Source: Symsagittifera roscoffensis
Lineage: Eukaryota; Xenacoelomorpha; Acoela; Convolutidae
Length of the DNA: 64,000 nucleotides
Reading direction: 5' to 3'
Assembly: GCF_963678635.1 (NCBI RefSeq)
Contig: NC_087065.1
Location: 62,522,754 to 62,586,753 of the forward strand
The notes beneath the pieces are model-generated. The model had not been told where the DNA came from and did no database searches. It saw only the letters and a list, made by a program, of their open reading frames with translations. This document shows, piece after piece, positions 45,738 through 57,430 of the stretch (positions within the stretch are counted from its first letter, which is position 1; every line of letters begins with the position of its first letter). Both the position numbers and the translations under genes were made by a program.

Positions 45738-48700
45738 CTACAAAAGCATTTTGAAACTCAGCACAAAATTAACACTCAGCAGGAAAACATTTCTATTAAT
45801 TGTTAAATTCCGGAAAGAACGACAATTAATAGTTAATGGTTAAGCTAAGTTTGTCAGAGTTGAATCTTAATGTTAACGGTTTTCAGATCACTACTGAAAG
45901 CTAGGACCAATAGACTGTACAATGGTTTTCAATTAAATTAGACAAAGCTTCAATACACAGACGCGAAGCGACGCTTCGCAACACTTGCGATGCTAAAAAC
46001 CCATTGCTCTAAAAAATGTTGAATGAAAAAAAGACAGAAGTCAGAAAAGTTCTGAAAAATAAAGTTGGAAAAATTAATTAGAAAAATAACCTGATGGAAG
46101 TTGAAAAATTACAGCCACAAAATTTTCATTTTGTATCAGATGAAATCACAGAGCTTAAAGTGCCTTCATATCATTCGGTAAATGACTCCGAAGTGCTCTT
46201 AATGAGATATCATAAGTCAAACTGCGAGAAAAAGAACTTGAGCTTGAACAATTAAGACTTCGTCAATGAAAAACAAAAACTCCACAGAAAGACAAAAAAA
46301 CTGTTGGTTGCTATGTTGCTGACACATAATAATACGGCCACGTTTACTAATGAAAATATCGCCCACAGATAATTAAGAATCAACGAATGCAAGTAAATAG
46401 AAAAAAAGGACTAAGTTTTTCGAATTAACTTTCAAATTTGAAATAAAAATTGATGGACTTAAAATTCTGAATTTTAAGAAAGATTTATGATTGACGCATT
46501 TTTGATAAATTTAACTCAATTTGAGAAACTGGATCAGCAGGTGAACTTTTTACTTCGCTGGGAAATTTGATAATTAGGTTCCTTTTTCAAAACTAGAAGT
46601 CGATCACATTTTTTCGGACTTTTTTTTACTTTTGCTGCTCGATAGTGGAGGTTGCTTGCCTTTTAACTAAGAAACAAATCAAAAGTCAAGCCACGAAAAG
46701 TAAATTTGAGCCTGAACAAATTTTAAGACTTTTCCCGAAAAAAATCATCGCGACCTATATAGGAGTCTGAACTACGTTCATCGACTCATAAAAAATCCAT
46801 TCAATTCAAGTCACTTTTGGGAAAGTGGAAGCGAGATGAAATAAAATTAAGCTACGACTGTTAGCTTAACAAAATTATTATAGAAAGGCGAACCAAATCG
46901 CGCCACTTGCTATACAACACAAATATAGCATGGCAAACTAACCGACAGAAAATGAGAAACCCGCAGAAATGCAACTTTTAAAATGTGGAAAAAATTGATT
47001 GACAGAAATGTTTACCATTCGCTTGAATCAATTTCTCGTTACATAAAAAAAAACATTCCAAGTGAGTCAATATGCCAAATGAGCTTCGAAAATAAAACTT
47101 AAAAGCGGTAATAATACCAGAGCACGCACGTTGAGCCAAAAAACATTTAGATAACCACCCTTCTTTTCTCAACGGACACGAAATGAGGCAGTTAAGCGGA
47201 TACATTATAAGCCAAAACCTTTCAGGGCGAATAAGAGAAAAACCGAAAAAATAATGATATTGGATTTGGAGTTGATACATTCACAACCAACGTCAAAAAC
47301 ACATTTCGAATACAACGGGTATATAAAACACAAACTTTAGATAACAGCTATCTTTTGCTCATCAAACGACACGAAATGAGGCCGATAAGCCGACATAAAC
47401 TGAGCAGAAGCCTTTTAAGCCCAATAAAGGGGAAAAGAGAAAAACACCAACGCCAAAAAAAAAAACGTGATAAACTGAAATCATTAGTTGATAAAATCAA
47501 AATCAAATAAACATAGTCAACTAACTGACAGTTGGAGAAGAGTACTGAACGCTAGAAAGCAGAACAAAATCTGACTGGTTTTTTGATTTTTGCTTTTCGA
47601 ATTTCACGAACAACTTATGTTTGGCCCCTTTTTGACAAGATTAACCCAATTTGGAAACACTGGATCCATAAGTTAAATTGGAAGTCGATCACGTTTTTCG
47701 GGACCATTACAATTTTGCTGTTCGATAATGGGATTTGCCTGCCTTTTAGCAAAGGAAATTACTTGGACTTGAAAGAAAATAAAGTCAAGCCGCGAGAAAG
47801 TAATTTTGAGCCTAAGAAAATTTTTAGACTTCCTGAAAAAACCAAAATCATCGCGACCTAGATAAGAGCCTGAACTACGTTCAACAACTCTTAAAAACTG
47901 CCCGCGATCAACCTGTTCTCTACTACACTTTTAACACAGAGGCGAAGCGTATCTTCGCAGAACCTAGCGAGAACACGGCAAAAGCAGCTCTATAAAAGGC
48001 AATAAGAAAATTAGAAATAAGCCCCGAACTAGAAAAATTCGTCCACGTCTCTGATTCGAGCCTGCAAACTAGAGATTATGAGGGTCACACACTAACCACT
48101 CAACCATGGACTCTAAATTGGTACCAAACACTAGCCACAAATAAAGCAGAGAACAGATGCTATACAATTTCCGGCAATGCTACAGTGAAACTTTCAAATA
48201 AATGAATACTAACGAAAAAAAGAAGGTTCGTAATAATACACTTCGCTGATCGCAAGTGTAATCATGAAAGCTGATTTGAAAAAAAAAATCAAAAACAAGC
48301 GATGGAACCATTTGTGTAGAAGAAAAAAATCTGTGTAAAATCATAATTTCGAAAAGTTTAAGACATGAGACTGCTTTCTTGTCAATATGAATAAAATTTA
48401 TTATAAAATAGAAAAACCTTTCTTAAAAATAAACTACCTGCATCATTATAAGAACAAATCCAAATGAACTCTGATGATTAAAGTTGCTTAGCTAAAAAAA
48501 GTCCATGCAGTGGAAAAATAAACCCTCGAAAAATGAGCAAACAGAAGATAGCGCGACGTTCAAAAATGTCCAATAGAAAATTTTCTTTCCAAAAATTGAG
48601 ACTCCGGGCAGATCTCGAACCGCAGACCTCTGTTGCTGTGCGCTACCTACAATCTAAACGTGTGAAAGTAGTAAAAACAATTCGATATGCTGATTACAAG

Positions 48701-51700
48701 TAATACCTAACAGAAAACAGTTAAACTTTCTTCAAATTCGCGGAAGTTAGACCTTCCATATATCGACAGCAAGAAAACAAACACTTTCATATGCAATCTA
48801 TATCCAAAACGGGTTAATCGGAAATTAAGCAGCAATCTTTTCAAATACAATCCAATAAAAAAGCTTGGCTTTCGTTATGTTTAAGCCAAGAAAGATTAGT
48901 TTTGAGAGAATTCCAACCCATTTCGTATCTCATCCTTTGTTGCCGTTGCTGATATTGGTACTGGTAATCCATCCCTGCAAAGCACGACAACAAACTCCAA
49001 GTTTAGATTAGTACTTTGAAAAACACATTGTTTTTTTGTTCCACCTACTGAACTCTATAAACCAAGGTCGTATCTATGCGTTTCCCTAAGAGGGTTGCCG
49101 TGCCGATTTTCATTTAAAAAAATGAAGATTGTTTTGGTTCATCAGTTCTATTTTACTCATTTTATTCAAGTAGAAGGCGCGTTTTTATTTGGCGCGTTTT
49201 TCATTTCAATATAACGTCAGGCACCAAATATATCTTCGGGAAAGTTTGAGAGGTTCGAGTGAAAATTCTCAGTTAACAAAGAAGTCCTTCCGGGGATAAA
49301 GTGATCGAAAACCTTTTCGCCAAATCTCGCGAACTTACTAATAGATGCAAAAAATATATGATATACTTACTGGACTGTGCTTCCGGAGCTGCGACAGGGG
49401 AGGGAGGATCTTCGGCTAAAACAGAATTATTTTTCAAATACTCAGCATGTTTCAATAGGTTAAAACACTCGGAACTTTCCATACTCGACATGAAGTTCAC
49501 CAAAAATTAAAAATTAACAACTAGCTATACACCGCAAACAAACCATGGCAAGAAAACGGCAAAAAGTAGCACCAAAAAGGTAAAAAAAAACATTCAAAGG
49601 CAAAATAAGCTTTGAAATAAGCCGTGATCGAACCACCGACCTAGAGATTACGAGTCTCATCTTCGACATAAGCGGTCGAAATAAGTGCCAAAAAAGCGCA
49701 TAGCTACCAATGAAGCGCATAAAACAAGGACTACTAAATTACCAATGCTATGCATTAAAATGAACACATTGAGCAAGTGTTTACCAAAATGAAAACTATT
49801 TCATGCGAGTTGGGTTGAAAAACAGTCGCTTCGTAACATAACACTACGATTGCTACCTCTCTTGGGTAAAAAATGACAAAAAGAAAACCATAATTTGCAC
49901 TTTGCGGTAGTTTTGCGGTAGTAACAAAGCTGATGCAACTTGCGCATAATACCAGTTGGATCAAAATCTGTTGTCATGAAAAACTTTGCTATCAAACATT
50001 TTGAACCTCAAAATTCTAAGTCTCCATTCCCACACACATAAATAGGAAACATTTTTGTCATCAAACGATTCCTAACTCATTGTGAAAACGTTACAGGGCA
50101 ATAAAACCTCAACCACTCAATACGTAACATTGCTTTTCTTTATTTACATCTGAGAAAACATTGCGAGGCAGGGGTTTATAAATCGGTGCAATAGGATTAA
50201 AAACAATTTCGTATTAATCGGATTAATGTACGCACCTGGGAGTCCTTGTGCTATTCTGGCGCTGGACTTGGTGTATGTGGTGAGTTCGTCATCTGTCACC
50301 TGGTCGAACGGGTTCTGGGCCGTGTAGTCTGTGAGGATAACGGCGTCCTTCTGGTGTTCTCTCTGGATGATGCCCTTGGAGAAGGCGGCTACTGCTCCTG
50401 GGTTGCTGCCCTGCAACTCTTGGTAGTGTCTGGCGTCTGTGTCTGAAAGTCCGTCCAGGATACGCGAAGTGTGTCCAGAGTTGCTCTTGTTCAAGTCACG
50501 ATCGTCCTTCATCTACAGCCAAAAACACATTGTTTTCAGGATCCTGTTTTTCCACGCAGATCACGTTTTGAACTGGACTTTCATTTGATTCATAACTTTG
50601 ATTTATTATATCGCTTCGCTGTTTTTGTTTAATAAAGTGATTCCGTTTAAATACTGACCGTGTTGATTTTGCTCTTGAGTTCGTACTTTGCGGTGATCAC
50701 CGGGGCGAACTGGTGTGGTCCATCTATCTTCACCACCAGGTCTGTGTCATCTTTGCGCACCCACTGAAAAAAAAACAGAAATATTCTAATATTTGATATC
50801 AGTAAAATGAGTGAGTGGAGATGAGAATTACTTATAGCTGAATTAAGTATATTGTATACTAATTCTTTAACTGGAATATTTATATCTCTTTTCAACATTC
50901 GGATACCGATAGAAAAATAGACGCTTAGATTTGATTAGAAAAGCCCAGTTTTGCAGGACACAGATCTTGCATGCTAGCAACACTACATGTTTCAACTCAC
51001 GGTAAGCCCCGGTAAGTTTTAGTCAGCTATGTTGTGTGCCGTAATAACCGCGTGTATATCCGAAAGATTATAGCTATCGGTTTATAACATCGTACTTCAT
51101 ATATCAGATATCATCGTCCAGTGAGCTTACCTTGATCTTGGTCTTTTTGTCCGCTGGCGTGTCTCCGTCCGAGAAGATTTCAGCCTCCGTTCTCTCGTAG
51201 CCACCCGAGTGGATGTATCTATCTCGTGAGTTCTTAGTCGCCCGTAGGGTCTCACTGTCCGAGAAGTATCCCATTGAGCTAGTCGCTGGAGGCACCTCAA
51301 CATCAAACTTGGGCTTGGTGGGGACTTTGATCAATGGATTCTTGTATATGTATCCGGTCCTGTAGCCGCTGTTGTCAAACTGGCGCATCTTAGTTTCGAA
51401 CAACATCTCTCCGAACTTCCATTGTCGTCCTCCCTCAGAATCGAGGTCTCCTCCACTCCAGGCACTCTGGAAAACCTTCTGAGCCTCGTCTTCGCCGACA
51501 AGACTGATATTGTCCACGTTGCCGCCAGCAGCTTGCAGGCACTGCAGCTAAAACACGCAACTCAGTTGAAGAACGATCCAAGCACGAAGTCAAGAAGACA
51601 ATGCAAACATTCTCAAAGAGCGACATTATTTCCTTCAATCGTTTCATTCAAAATTTAGCTTCTTCGAATCGCTTAATATCGCTGAGAGCATCTCAGCTCC

Positions 51701-54700
51701 ATAAATATGAGATAAGACTTATCGAGTTGGCAGATTGTTATTATGAATACTTAGCTAAGACCTTTAATCTACAAAGGATAGAAAGTACTTTTCCCGAAAA
51801 CCAAAGTTGACTCCCTGATTGAAAATTTCTGGATAGGAAATCCTTGCGTCAACCTCAAGCAAAGAGCAAAAGTTCATGATGGGTTCTGACCCAGCGATAT
51901 TTTGATTTTCTAACCTGTGACCTGCATGCTTGCACCAGGTTTGTGGTTAGCTGCCATGTCTCTTCAATTGTGGCTCCGCACACTACTGCTCCCAGGTTGC
52001 TCAGCAGCATCACTTTGTTCACGGCTCCCAACTCCCTCGACAAAGACTCCTTCACATCGTCCGAGAGAGCTCCTCCCCCTGAGACGAAGAAGGGGTGGGT
52101 GGAGATATTACCCAGCACACAACTGTCCACTCCTGTGCGTAGGAGGCCGTGCTTCATAGCGGAAACCTGAAGCACTCACCACAAACATTACCCAAAAACT
52201 CAAACCCTCATTAATCAGACCCAGACATCACTCAAGGGATCCACCTTCAAGTATACTACATACATTTCCATGGAACCCTATTTTTTGTAAATGCGGTTTC
52301 ATTTATATGAATTGGACAAATTTCCAGTTCGGCATATTTCAAAATCAAAATTTACACAGAGGCGAAGCAGAGCTTGGCACCACTTGCGATACAATACAAA
52401 AATAAAAAAAACAGTCGAAAAAAATAGAAAAAATTAGTTGAACCAAATATTTCGTAAACAACAACTATCCTCTATAAAAAACAACTACAGGCCCAGCTAA
52501 AGCTGGAGGTACGTGTTTAATATTGAATAAGTTTGCTATGCTGATGCGGCACGAAAAGTGTGATTTCAAAAATTGGACTTTGCCTAAAACATAAATTGTT
52601 TCTCTACTAAAATAAGTCAGAGTAAGAAATTTTGAGATAATCAATTTTCCCAAGGAGATAAAATTTCTCTTACAAAAAGTTAAGGAATCGCTGCCTCAGC
52701 AGGAGCAATTATCGCAACCCATTCTTTCAATGGAACTTTCATCTCAGATTTGATTGATTCAAAAAATTACTAAAAAGCGGTCGAAAGTTTTGAGAACCAA
52801 TCAAAAAACTTTTCAAAACCCATAAAGTTTTTCTGCAAACCGTTTGAACCCAAAATCTCAGGTATGGCGGGTAGTTTTCGAGAATATTAAAAAAATTTAA
52901 AACGGTCAAAAAATCAACAATTTGACTTTTCAGAGGGCGATAACTTCTTGTGTAAAACTTTTCGTTAGTGTCCGCTAATGCAGAGGAGGTTCTAACTACC
53001 CGTTATCTCATTGAACCAACAATATCGGATTTGGGAGAGTAGTTTTCGAGAAAAGTCAAAATCTTTTAAAAAAACGGTCACAAAATCAAGATGTTTACTT
53101 TTTCGAGGGCCATAACTTTTGGAGTAGAAAAAAAATTGGGCGTAGTAGCAAAATTAAATGAATTTCCCAACGCCCATTCTGAGAATTGTAATTCCAAAAT
53201 CTTAGGAAAGCCAGGGTAATTTTCGAGAATATTCAAAGTTTAAAAAACGGTCAAAAAAAGTTTGACTTTTCAGAGGGCGATACCTTCTTGTATAAAATTT
53301 TTTGTTAGTGTCCGCTAATGCAGAGGAACTTCCCACTAACTGCTATCTCATTGAACTCACAATATCAGATTTGAGAGGTTAGTTTTCAAGAAAAGTCGAA
53401 AATATCCACAAAACGGTCAAAACTAAGAAATTTGACTTTTCCGAGGGCCATAACTTTGTGCAAAAAAAATTAGTCGGAGCCTCTTAAGCAAGGGAATCTT
53501 TAAAGACATTTCTATCCATTGAAACTAAGAACTCAAATTTGAGAGAGATAGTTTTCGAGAAAACGAAAAGAAAAATCAAAAATATGGGTCAAATTGTCCC
53601 CCATACTTTTTCGAAGACTGTAGACAGGGGGGTCATGTAAAAAAATACTGTAGGAGATTATGCAGGCACACAGTGAATAAGCGGTCTTTCAATTGATACT
53701 CCTTTTTTGAAAACTAGGAGAGGTTCTAAGAAAAACTAAAATTTTTGCATAAAAGTTCTAAAAATATCGAAACGAAAAAAAATGAAAACTCAACAAACAG
53801 ATTAGTAAACATACAGCCAACTTGAAAAGTGCGGAGGGGAGTGCTAAAATTGTGTTAATCTTGAAACGTCTCAAAATTAGGTCATCAAGCCGATGAAAAA
53901 ATAGGCCAAAATGTACTTGGCCCAAGGAATTTTTTAAGCGAAACAAAAAAAAACAAAGAAGGAAATATAAAGTCATGGTAAGTAAAATTATAAAATTTAA
54001 GCGTAATTCAAACGCTGAAAACAACATAAAACAATTGCGCGTAGAAAAAACAATTTCGAGATGTGACAACTAAGCCGACAACAGAAAAGCAGACAAATAA
54101 TTGGCCGACAATTTTTTGAGAAACAGAATATATCCTGTTTGAAAAAAAAAATAGGTCACGGTCAGGCTCAAATCCAGGACCTTTGGCTTCTCAGGCATAT
54201 TTGTTACCTTCAGGCTAAGTTGGTCAGGAACACTAAGAAATTTGAATCCATAATCAAACAAGGTAGAGATGAGTCCAGACGAGTCCTGTGGACAAAGCTG
54301 TTTACGGGAAAAAAGTCTAGAACCCGGCTGCAATAGGGTAATAACTTAGTAGCTAAGAGATATACAAACTTTAAGACTTTTCCTGAAACAACAAACATAG
54401 CTAACAGACAGTTGGAAAAGAGTCAATGAACGCAAGTAAACAGAAAAAAAACGTCAATTCTCGATTTCCGAAGAAAAAATAGCTGGCCTTACGGCTCTCT
54501 GAATTTCTACAACAATTTATAATTGACACTTTTTCGATTAAAAAAACCCAATTTGAACATACTGGATCAATAAAAAAAATTCCGTGAAATAAATTCCGTT
54601 TTCGAAATAAGTCAATCACGTTTTTCGAGACCTTTACACTTTCGCTGTTCATTAGTGGAGTTTGTCTTGTTTCTAACAAAATAATTGAACTGAAATAATT

Positions 54701-57430
54701 GACAGAAAAAAAAGTGAAAAGAACCTCCAAATATCAAATTTCAGCCTGAACAAAATTTAGGACTTTTCCTGAAAAAAACTCATCACGAACTATATAAGAG
54801 TCTGAACTATGTTCATCGACTATTCAAAATATGAACAGAACAGAGAAAACTCGCTTAATTTAAGCAAGGTATTCGTTTTGATGTTTTGTGCTTGTAATTG
54901 AATTTGATTGCCCTAAAATTCCTGCACTGAAAATCTGACCCCCACCCCCTTGTGAAAATCCCAGATCCCTGACCTTATTGTTTGGATATGCCATATTACC
55001 ATGTGATGTATTTGTGATTGTGAGTGATACTGACCGCGTTGACATGGGCCTCTTTGAGGTGTAGGATGCACCTGACATCTGGTCTGGCTCTGTGCAGTGC
55101 CGTGTGCATACTGGTGGCCACGCCACTCACTCCGAATGTGGTGCTTCCAGGATGCATCACATTGCCATGCTGGTCCACTTTGACCAGGGTGGTGGCACTG
55201 ATCTCCTGCAGGTGCAGGCCACTAGGGTTGATCAACACACTGTCCTGCTCGCCTACAGATAAACACTAATGGTCATAAACAGCTTAGACAACCTAAAAGG
55301 AACCCATGCACCATGAGTTTAATAGAAAAACATAGAGAGTGAAAGGCTTAAACTTAAAAACACATGCCTATTGCCTAAACTTCAAAGACATTTTTATTCC
55401 ACTGGTGATTCTACAACTAAATACGCTTTAGAAACTACAAAAAACATTCGCACTATTACCACCGCTTCGAAAATGAGAGAGAAGCTTTGAAAGTAAAACT
55501 GACAAAAAGCTTGAAAAAATGTCTTAATCTAAATTTCAACCAAAACCCATTAAAACTCGAAAACTTCCAACAGAACGTTAGAAAATTGTAAACGAACCAA
55601 AGAAACCGAGAGAAAAGACTGAATTAGAAATTCCACCTTTGAGTTTCAAATAATTATCATGACACCCAGACATATCCGCCCGAGTCACTTCCGCCCCAAA
55701 AACAGTCAGTTCCTGAAATGACTGCTTTTGGGGCGGAATCGACTGGGTTTTTGGGGCTGAAGTGTCTGGGGCGGAAACGAATGGGTCGGGAATGTCTGAT
55801 CACGAATAATCGTCATCATTAATTTAACACCATCTTCGTGTATTCGACAGTGGTATTCTCATATCGATTCTTTCGAGAGCTAAAGCGGCTTCATAAACTA
55901 GGTCATTAATGAAGCCATTATTTACGCTGCCTTCTTACGCCGCCTTCGTTTTTCATTATTACTATTTATTTGCCAACAGGTTAGAATCGAGATAAAGCGG
56001 CTTTCTTTTTTACCGTTAATGGAACTGCATATCGTACTCATTTCAAAACCTACTTTTAAAAAAAATTATTACCAGCGGGTTCAAATCGTAATAAACCCTA
56101 AAGCGGCTTTTTTTTATCGTGAATGGAGCTGAGAATCGCACTCATTTCATCACCTACTTCTTAAAAAAATCATTCGTTTCCTCAAAAAAAAAAAGAAAAA
56201 AAACGCACCTGAATAAAAATCACTGCCTGTTTGCCAAATAGCTTTCGTTTCTTTTTCCAAATGATTTACAACAAAACTTTTATAATTTCCCCATACATTG
56301 GTCTGTGAGGCACTGAGGCTAAATAAGCGGTGGATAGTAACTTACCTTTTGCACTGTGACTTTCAAACGATCCCACTAAATATTGACATAATCTTTTTCT
56401 AATAGTTATACTAAAACATAGGTTGTTATTCTTTCTAATGTCGACATCAATCTAAAGAAACTGAGGCTCTCCGAAAGCTGGCATCATTTAGGCTTGACAA
56501 AAATAGATGTGCATCTGTCAGCTACCGTTTGCATCAGCGCTTTTTTCAAATGCAGAAATCTTCACAATTGGATTTGAATAGTAATGACTCGGATCGATAT
56601 TTCCCTGATCTAGCGCTAGATGAGATATCCAACTAACCGGAGACTCTGGCTGAGATGTGGGTGGTGGTTCCGACGGAGGAGTCTGCCCAGCCCTCTTGGT
56701 CCAGCAGTCGGAACAAGGAAGCCAGCTTGCATCTGAGGAAGCGCTCTCCTTTACTGTAGCCACTCGCGTCCACTCCACGCAGATCGGCTATAGGGGTCAC
56801 ACTGCCACCGGCTGAAACGACACACACACTCACTAACAATTCCATAGTACACACAATACTGAATCAAGCTGTAATTGATGGTTAATAAATGATTGCATTT
56901 GAGACGACGTTGATCACATGAAGCTTCGAAAAGCTTGTAATTCATTGAAATTGACGACAACACTCCTCAAATTTCTTCATTTGGAGCCAATTTAAAAAAA
57001 AATCATAACGAGTAATACCAAGAGTATTCATTTAATGTCAGTGAAAGTGTTCAGTAGTTAAAGATGATGAAATGATATCAGAGAAAAACTGCATGACATA
57101 AAATGGCTAAAAACATATTTTCCTTTGTTGAAATTTAAAAAGATTGTCTGCAGACTACATAGTAGCGCCAATAGAAAAAACCGACAACACAGAGAAAAAT
57201 AGTAAACAATAGGTTGTACATTTACTGTTTTACAGTAACTATGTAACCAATACAATTCAATGGCTGACAGATTAAAAAGATGTTCGCTGATGACACCATT
57301 AAACAATAGCAGAGGCTACACATTTGAACTTTCAATTCTGACTGTTGTTAAGAGGCGATTCTGAGATAGAGTGTGCGCTTACATGCTTTACTGGGCGTCG
57401 AGCCCACAGCTGCGGGAGGGGGTCCCGCGT
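45481..57430 (-). CDS. ADD: Adducin (5' exons outside the recognised region)
   Basis: Adducin caps and links spectrin-actin junctions in the membrane skeleton. Coding exons in transcript order: 57430-57383, 56811-56638, 55252-55035, 52166-51915, 51547-51131, 50763-50659, 50512-50236, 49415-49371, 45737-45481. All borders are AG/GT and the phases close: 2 leading bases plus 597 codons including the stop. The head is a class II aldolase fold without enzyme activity in the family: [52 protein letters not shown]. The neck has [17 protein letters not shown] and [11 protein letters not shown]. The tail has [16 protein letters not shown] and ends in the basic MARCKS-related [20 protein letters not shown]. 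About 130 N-terminal residues are missing. R3 repeats and SINEs fill the introns. The gene overlaps an intragenic duplication to its right. Confidence 0.93.
45955..46085 (-). repeat. ACACAGAGGCGAAGC SINE family, 3' part
   Basis: ACACAGACGCGAAGCGACGC followed by TTCGCAACACTTGCGATGC. GCGAAGC and its complement GCTTCGC stand 10 bases apart. Confidence 0.5.
46370..46800 (+). repeat. Dispersed family R3 copy in adducin intron
   Basis: AAGTCGATCACATTTTTTCG, CTTTTGCTGCTCGATAGTGG, and GCGACCTATATAGGAGTCTG followed by AACTACGTTCATCGACTC. Confidence 0.55.
47515..47890 (+). repeat. Dispersed family R3 copy in adducin intron, longest
   Basis: It starts AACTGACAGTTGGAGAAGAG, includes GAAGTCGATCACGTTTTTCG, CAATTTTGCTGTTCGATAAT and CGCGACCTAGATAAGAGCCT, and ends GAACTACGTTCAACAACTC. 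It is followed at once by the SINE at 47934. Confidence 0.6.
47934..48113 (-). repeat. tRNA-related SINE, most complete copy
   Basis: The minus-strand head has TGGTTGAGTGGTTAGTGTGT (A-box-like) and GCAGGCTCGAATCAGAGAC (B-box), 45 bases apart as in tRNAs. The 3' end is the ACACAGAGGCGAAGC module. Length is about 180 bp. Confidence 0.7.
48600..48660 (-). repeat. tRNA-like SINE head
   Basis: On the minus strand: TGTAGGTAGCGCACAGCAAC and TCTGCGGTTCGAGATCTGCC, a clear B box. The 3' module is not found. Confidence 0.5.
48918..48974 (-). CDS. ADD: Possible adducin cassette exon (57 nt)
   Basis: Acceptor GCTTTGCAG, donor GTTGGA (weak). It has 2+54+1 bases, so its phase matches both neighbours and inclusion keeps the frame. 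It would add [19 protein letters not shown]-type Gln/Tyr-rich sequence. No homologue recognised, so this may be chance. Confidence 0.35.
49371..49415 (-). CDS. ADD: Adducin 45-nt micro-exon
   Basis: Acceptor CTGTTTTAG, donor GTAAGT (consensus). The 2+42+1 phase structure makes it skippable in frame. It encodes [14 protein letters not shown] with a Pro/Ala-rich tail character. Confidence 0.7.
49520..49685 (-). repeat. tRNA-related SINE copy
   Basis: The minus-strand head has AGATGAGACTCGTAATCTCT then GGTGGTTCGATCACGGC (B box). The body resembles 47934-48113 (GAAATAAGCC, AAGAAAACGGC) with a degenerate 3' module. Confidence 0.55.
50236..50512 (-). CDS. ADD: Adducin tail exon
   Basis: Acceptor GGCTGTAG, donor GTGCGT. 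It encodes [19 protein letters not shown] ... [20 protein letters not shown] then the conserved [16 protein letters not shown]. The leading Met is internal, not a start. Confidence 0.9.
50659..50763 (-). CDS. ADD: Adducin 35-codon exon
   Basis: Acceptor TTTTTTTTCAG, donor GTCAGT, phase 0 at both ends. It encodes [20 protein letters not shown] and ends KSKINT. The left edge of the large duplication (50744) cuts this exon. Confidence 0.9.
51131..51547 (-). CDS. ADD: Adducin neck exon (139 codons)
   Basis: Acceptor TGTTTTAG, donor GTAAGC, phase 0 at both ends. It starts [13 protein letters not shown], includes the family hallmark [15 protein letters not shown], and ends DKKTKIK. An identical copy lies at 61465-61881. 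Confidence 0.95.
51915..52166 (-). CDS. ADD: Adducin head exon (84 codons), end of aldolase-II fold
   Basis: Acceptor GTGCTTCAG, donor GTTAGA, phase 0. VSAMKHGLL and [20 protein letters not shown] align with the head of known adducins, where Asn-His-Gly is typical; here His is Leu. An identical copy lies at 62249-62500. Confidence 0.93.
52354..52480 (-). repeat. ACACAGAGGCGAAGC SINE family, 3' part
   Basis: ACACAGAGGCGAAGCAGAGC then CACCACTTGCGATACAATAC. The tRNA-like head is missing. Copied at 62688-62814 by the large duplication. Confidence 0.5.
52640..53620 (+). repeat. Satellite with a period of about 165-177 bp, five to six units, in an adducin intron
   Basis: The marker AGTTTTCGAGAA occurs near 52872, 53041, 53217, 53383 and 53549. 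Each is followed by AAAACGGTCAAAA, TTTGACTTTTC-GAGGGC-ATAAC, a GCTAATGCAGAGGA-like box and CTCATTGAAC--ACAATATC. A sixth, weaker unit precedes them. Related blocks lie at 1.3-5.2 kb (inverted) and 20.8-21.4 kb. Confidence 0.85.
54152..54225 (-). repeat. tRNA-like SINE head
   Basis: On the minus strand: TTAGCCTGAAGGTAACAAAT (A-box-like) and GTCCTGGATTTGAGCCTGAC (B-box-like), similar in layout to 37451-37517. Confidence 0.5.
54395..54830 (+). repeat. Dispersed family R3 copy in adducin intron
   Basis: AACAGACAGTTGGAAAAGAG, GTCAATCACGTTTTTCGAGA, TTTCGCTGTTCATTAGTGG and GAACTATATAAGAGTCTGAA followed by CTATGTTCATCGAC. Confidence 0.55.
55035..55252 (-). CDS. ADD: Adducin head exon (LINPSGL)
   Basis: Acceptor TATCTGTAG, donor GTCAGT, entry with two bases of a Gly codon. 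It encodes [20 protein letters not shown] and GSTTFGV, then [19 protein letters not shown]. The usual HIH metal-site remnant is replaced by HLK. Confidence 0.93.
55667..55797. mobile_element. Palindromic MITE-like element of about 130 bp
   Basis: Outer arms CAGACATATCCGCCC and, inverted, GGTCGGGAATGTCTG. Inner arms CACTTCCGCCCCAAAA-CAGTCA and TGACTGCTTTTGGGGCGGA flank a short TTCCTGAAA loop. It is GC-rich in an AT-rich intron. No target duplication was assigned. Confidence 0.55.
55865..56175. repeat. Direct repeat of about 115 bp with TAAAGCGGCTTT core
   Basis: Two good units (about 55980 and 56090) share GATAAAGCGGCTTTC / CTAAAGCGGCTTTT, then ATGGA(A/G)CTG--ATCG-ACTCATTTC and ACCTACTT. A partial unit begins near 55878. 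Confidence 0.6.
56638..56811 (-). CDS. ADD: Adducin head exon (start of aldolase-II fold)
   Basis: Acceptor GTCGTTTCAG, donor GTTAGT. It encodes [20 protein letters not shown], then [14 protein letters not shown] and ISARVS. Its terminal single G joins the next exon's GC to make Gly. Confidence 0.93.
57383..57430 (-). CDS. ADD: Adducin 48-nt micro-exon before the head domain
   Basis: Acceptor TTGATTTTTCAG, donor GTAAGC. It has 2+45+1 bases and encodes [15 protein letters not shown]. Pro-rich linkers occur at this position in other adducins. Its phase allows in-frame skipping. This is the most 5' exon I could find. Confidence 0.7.
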
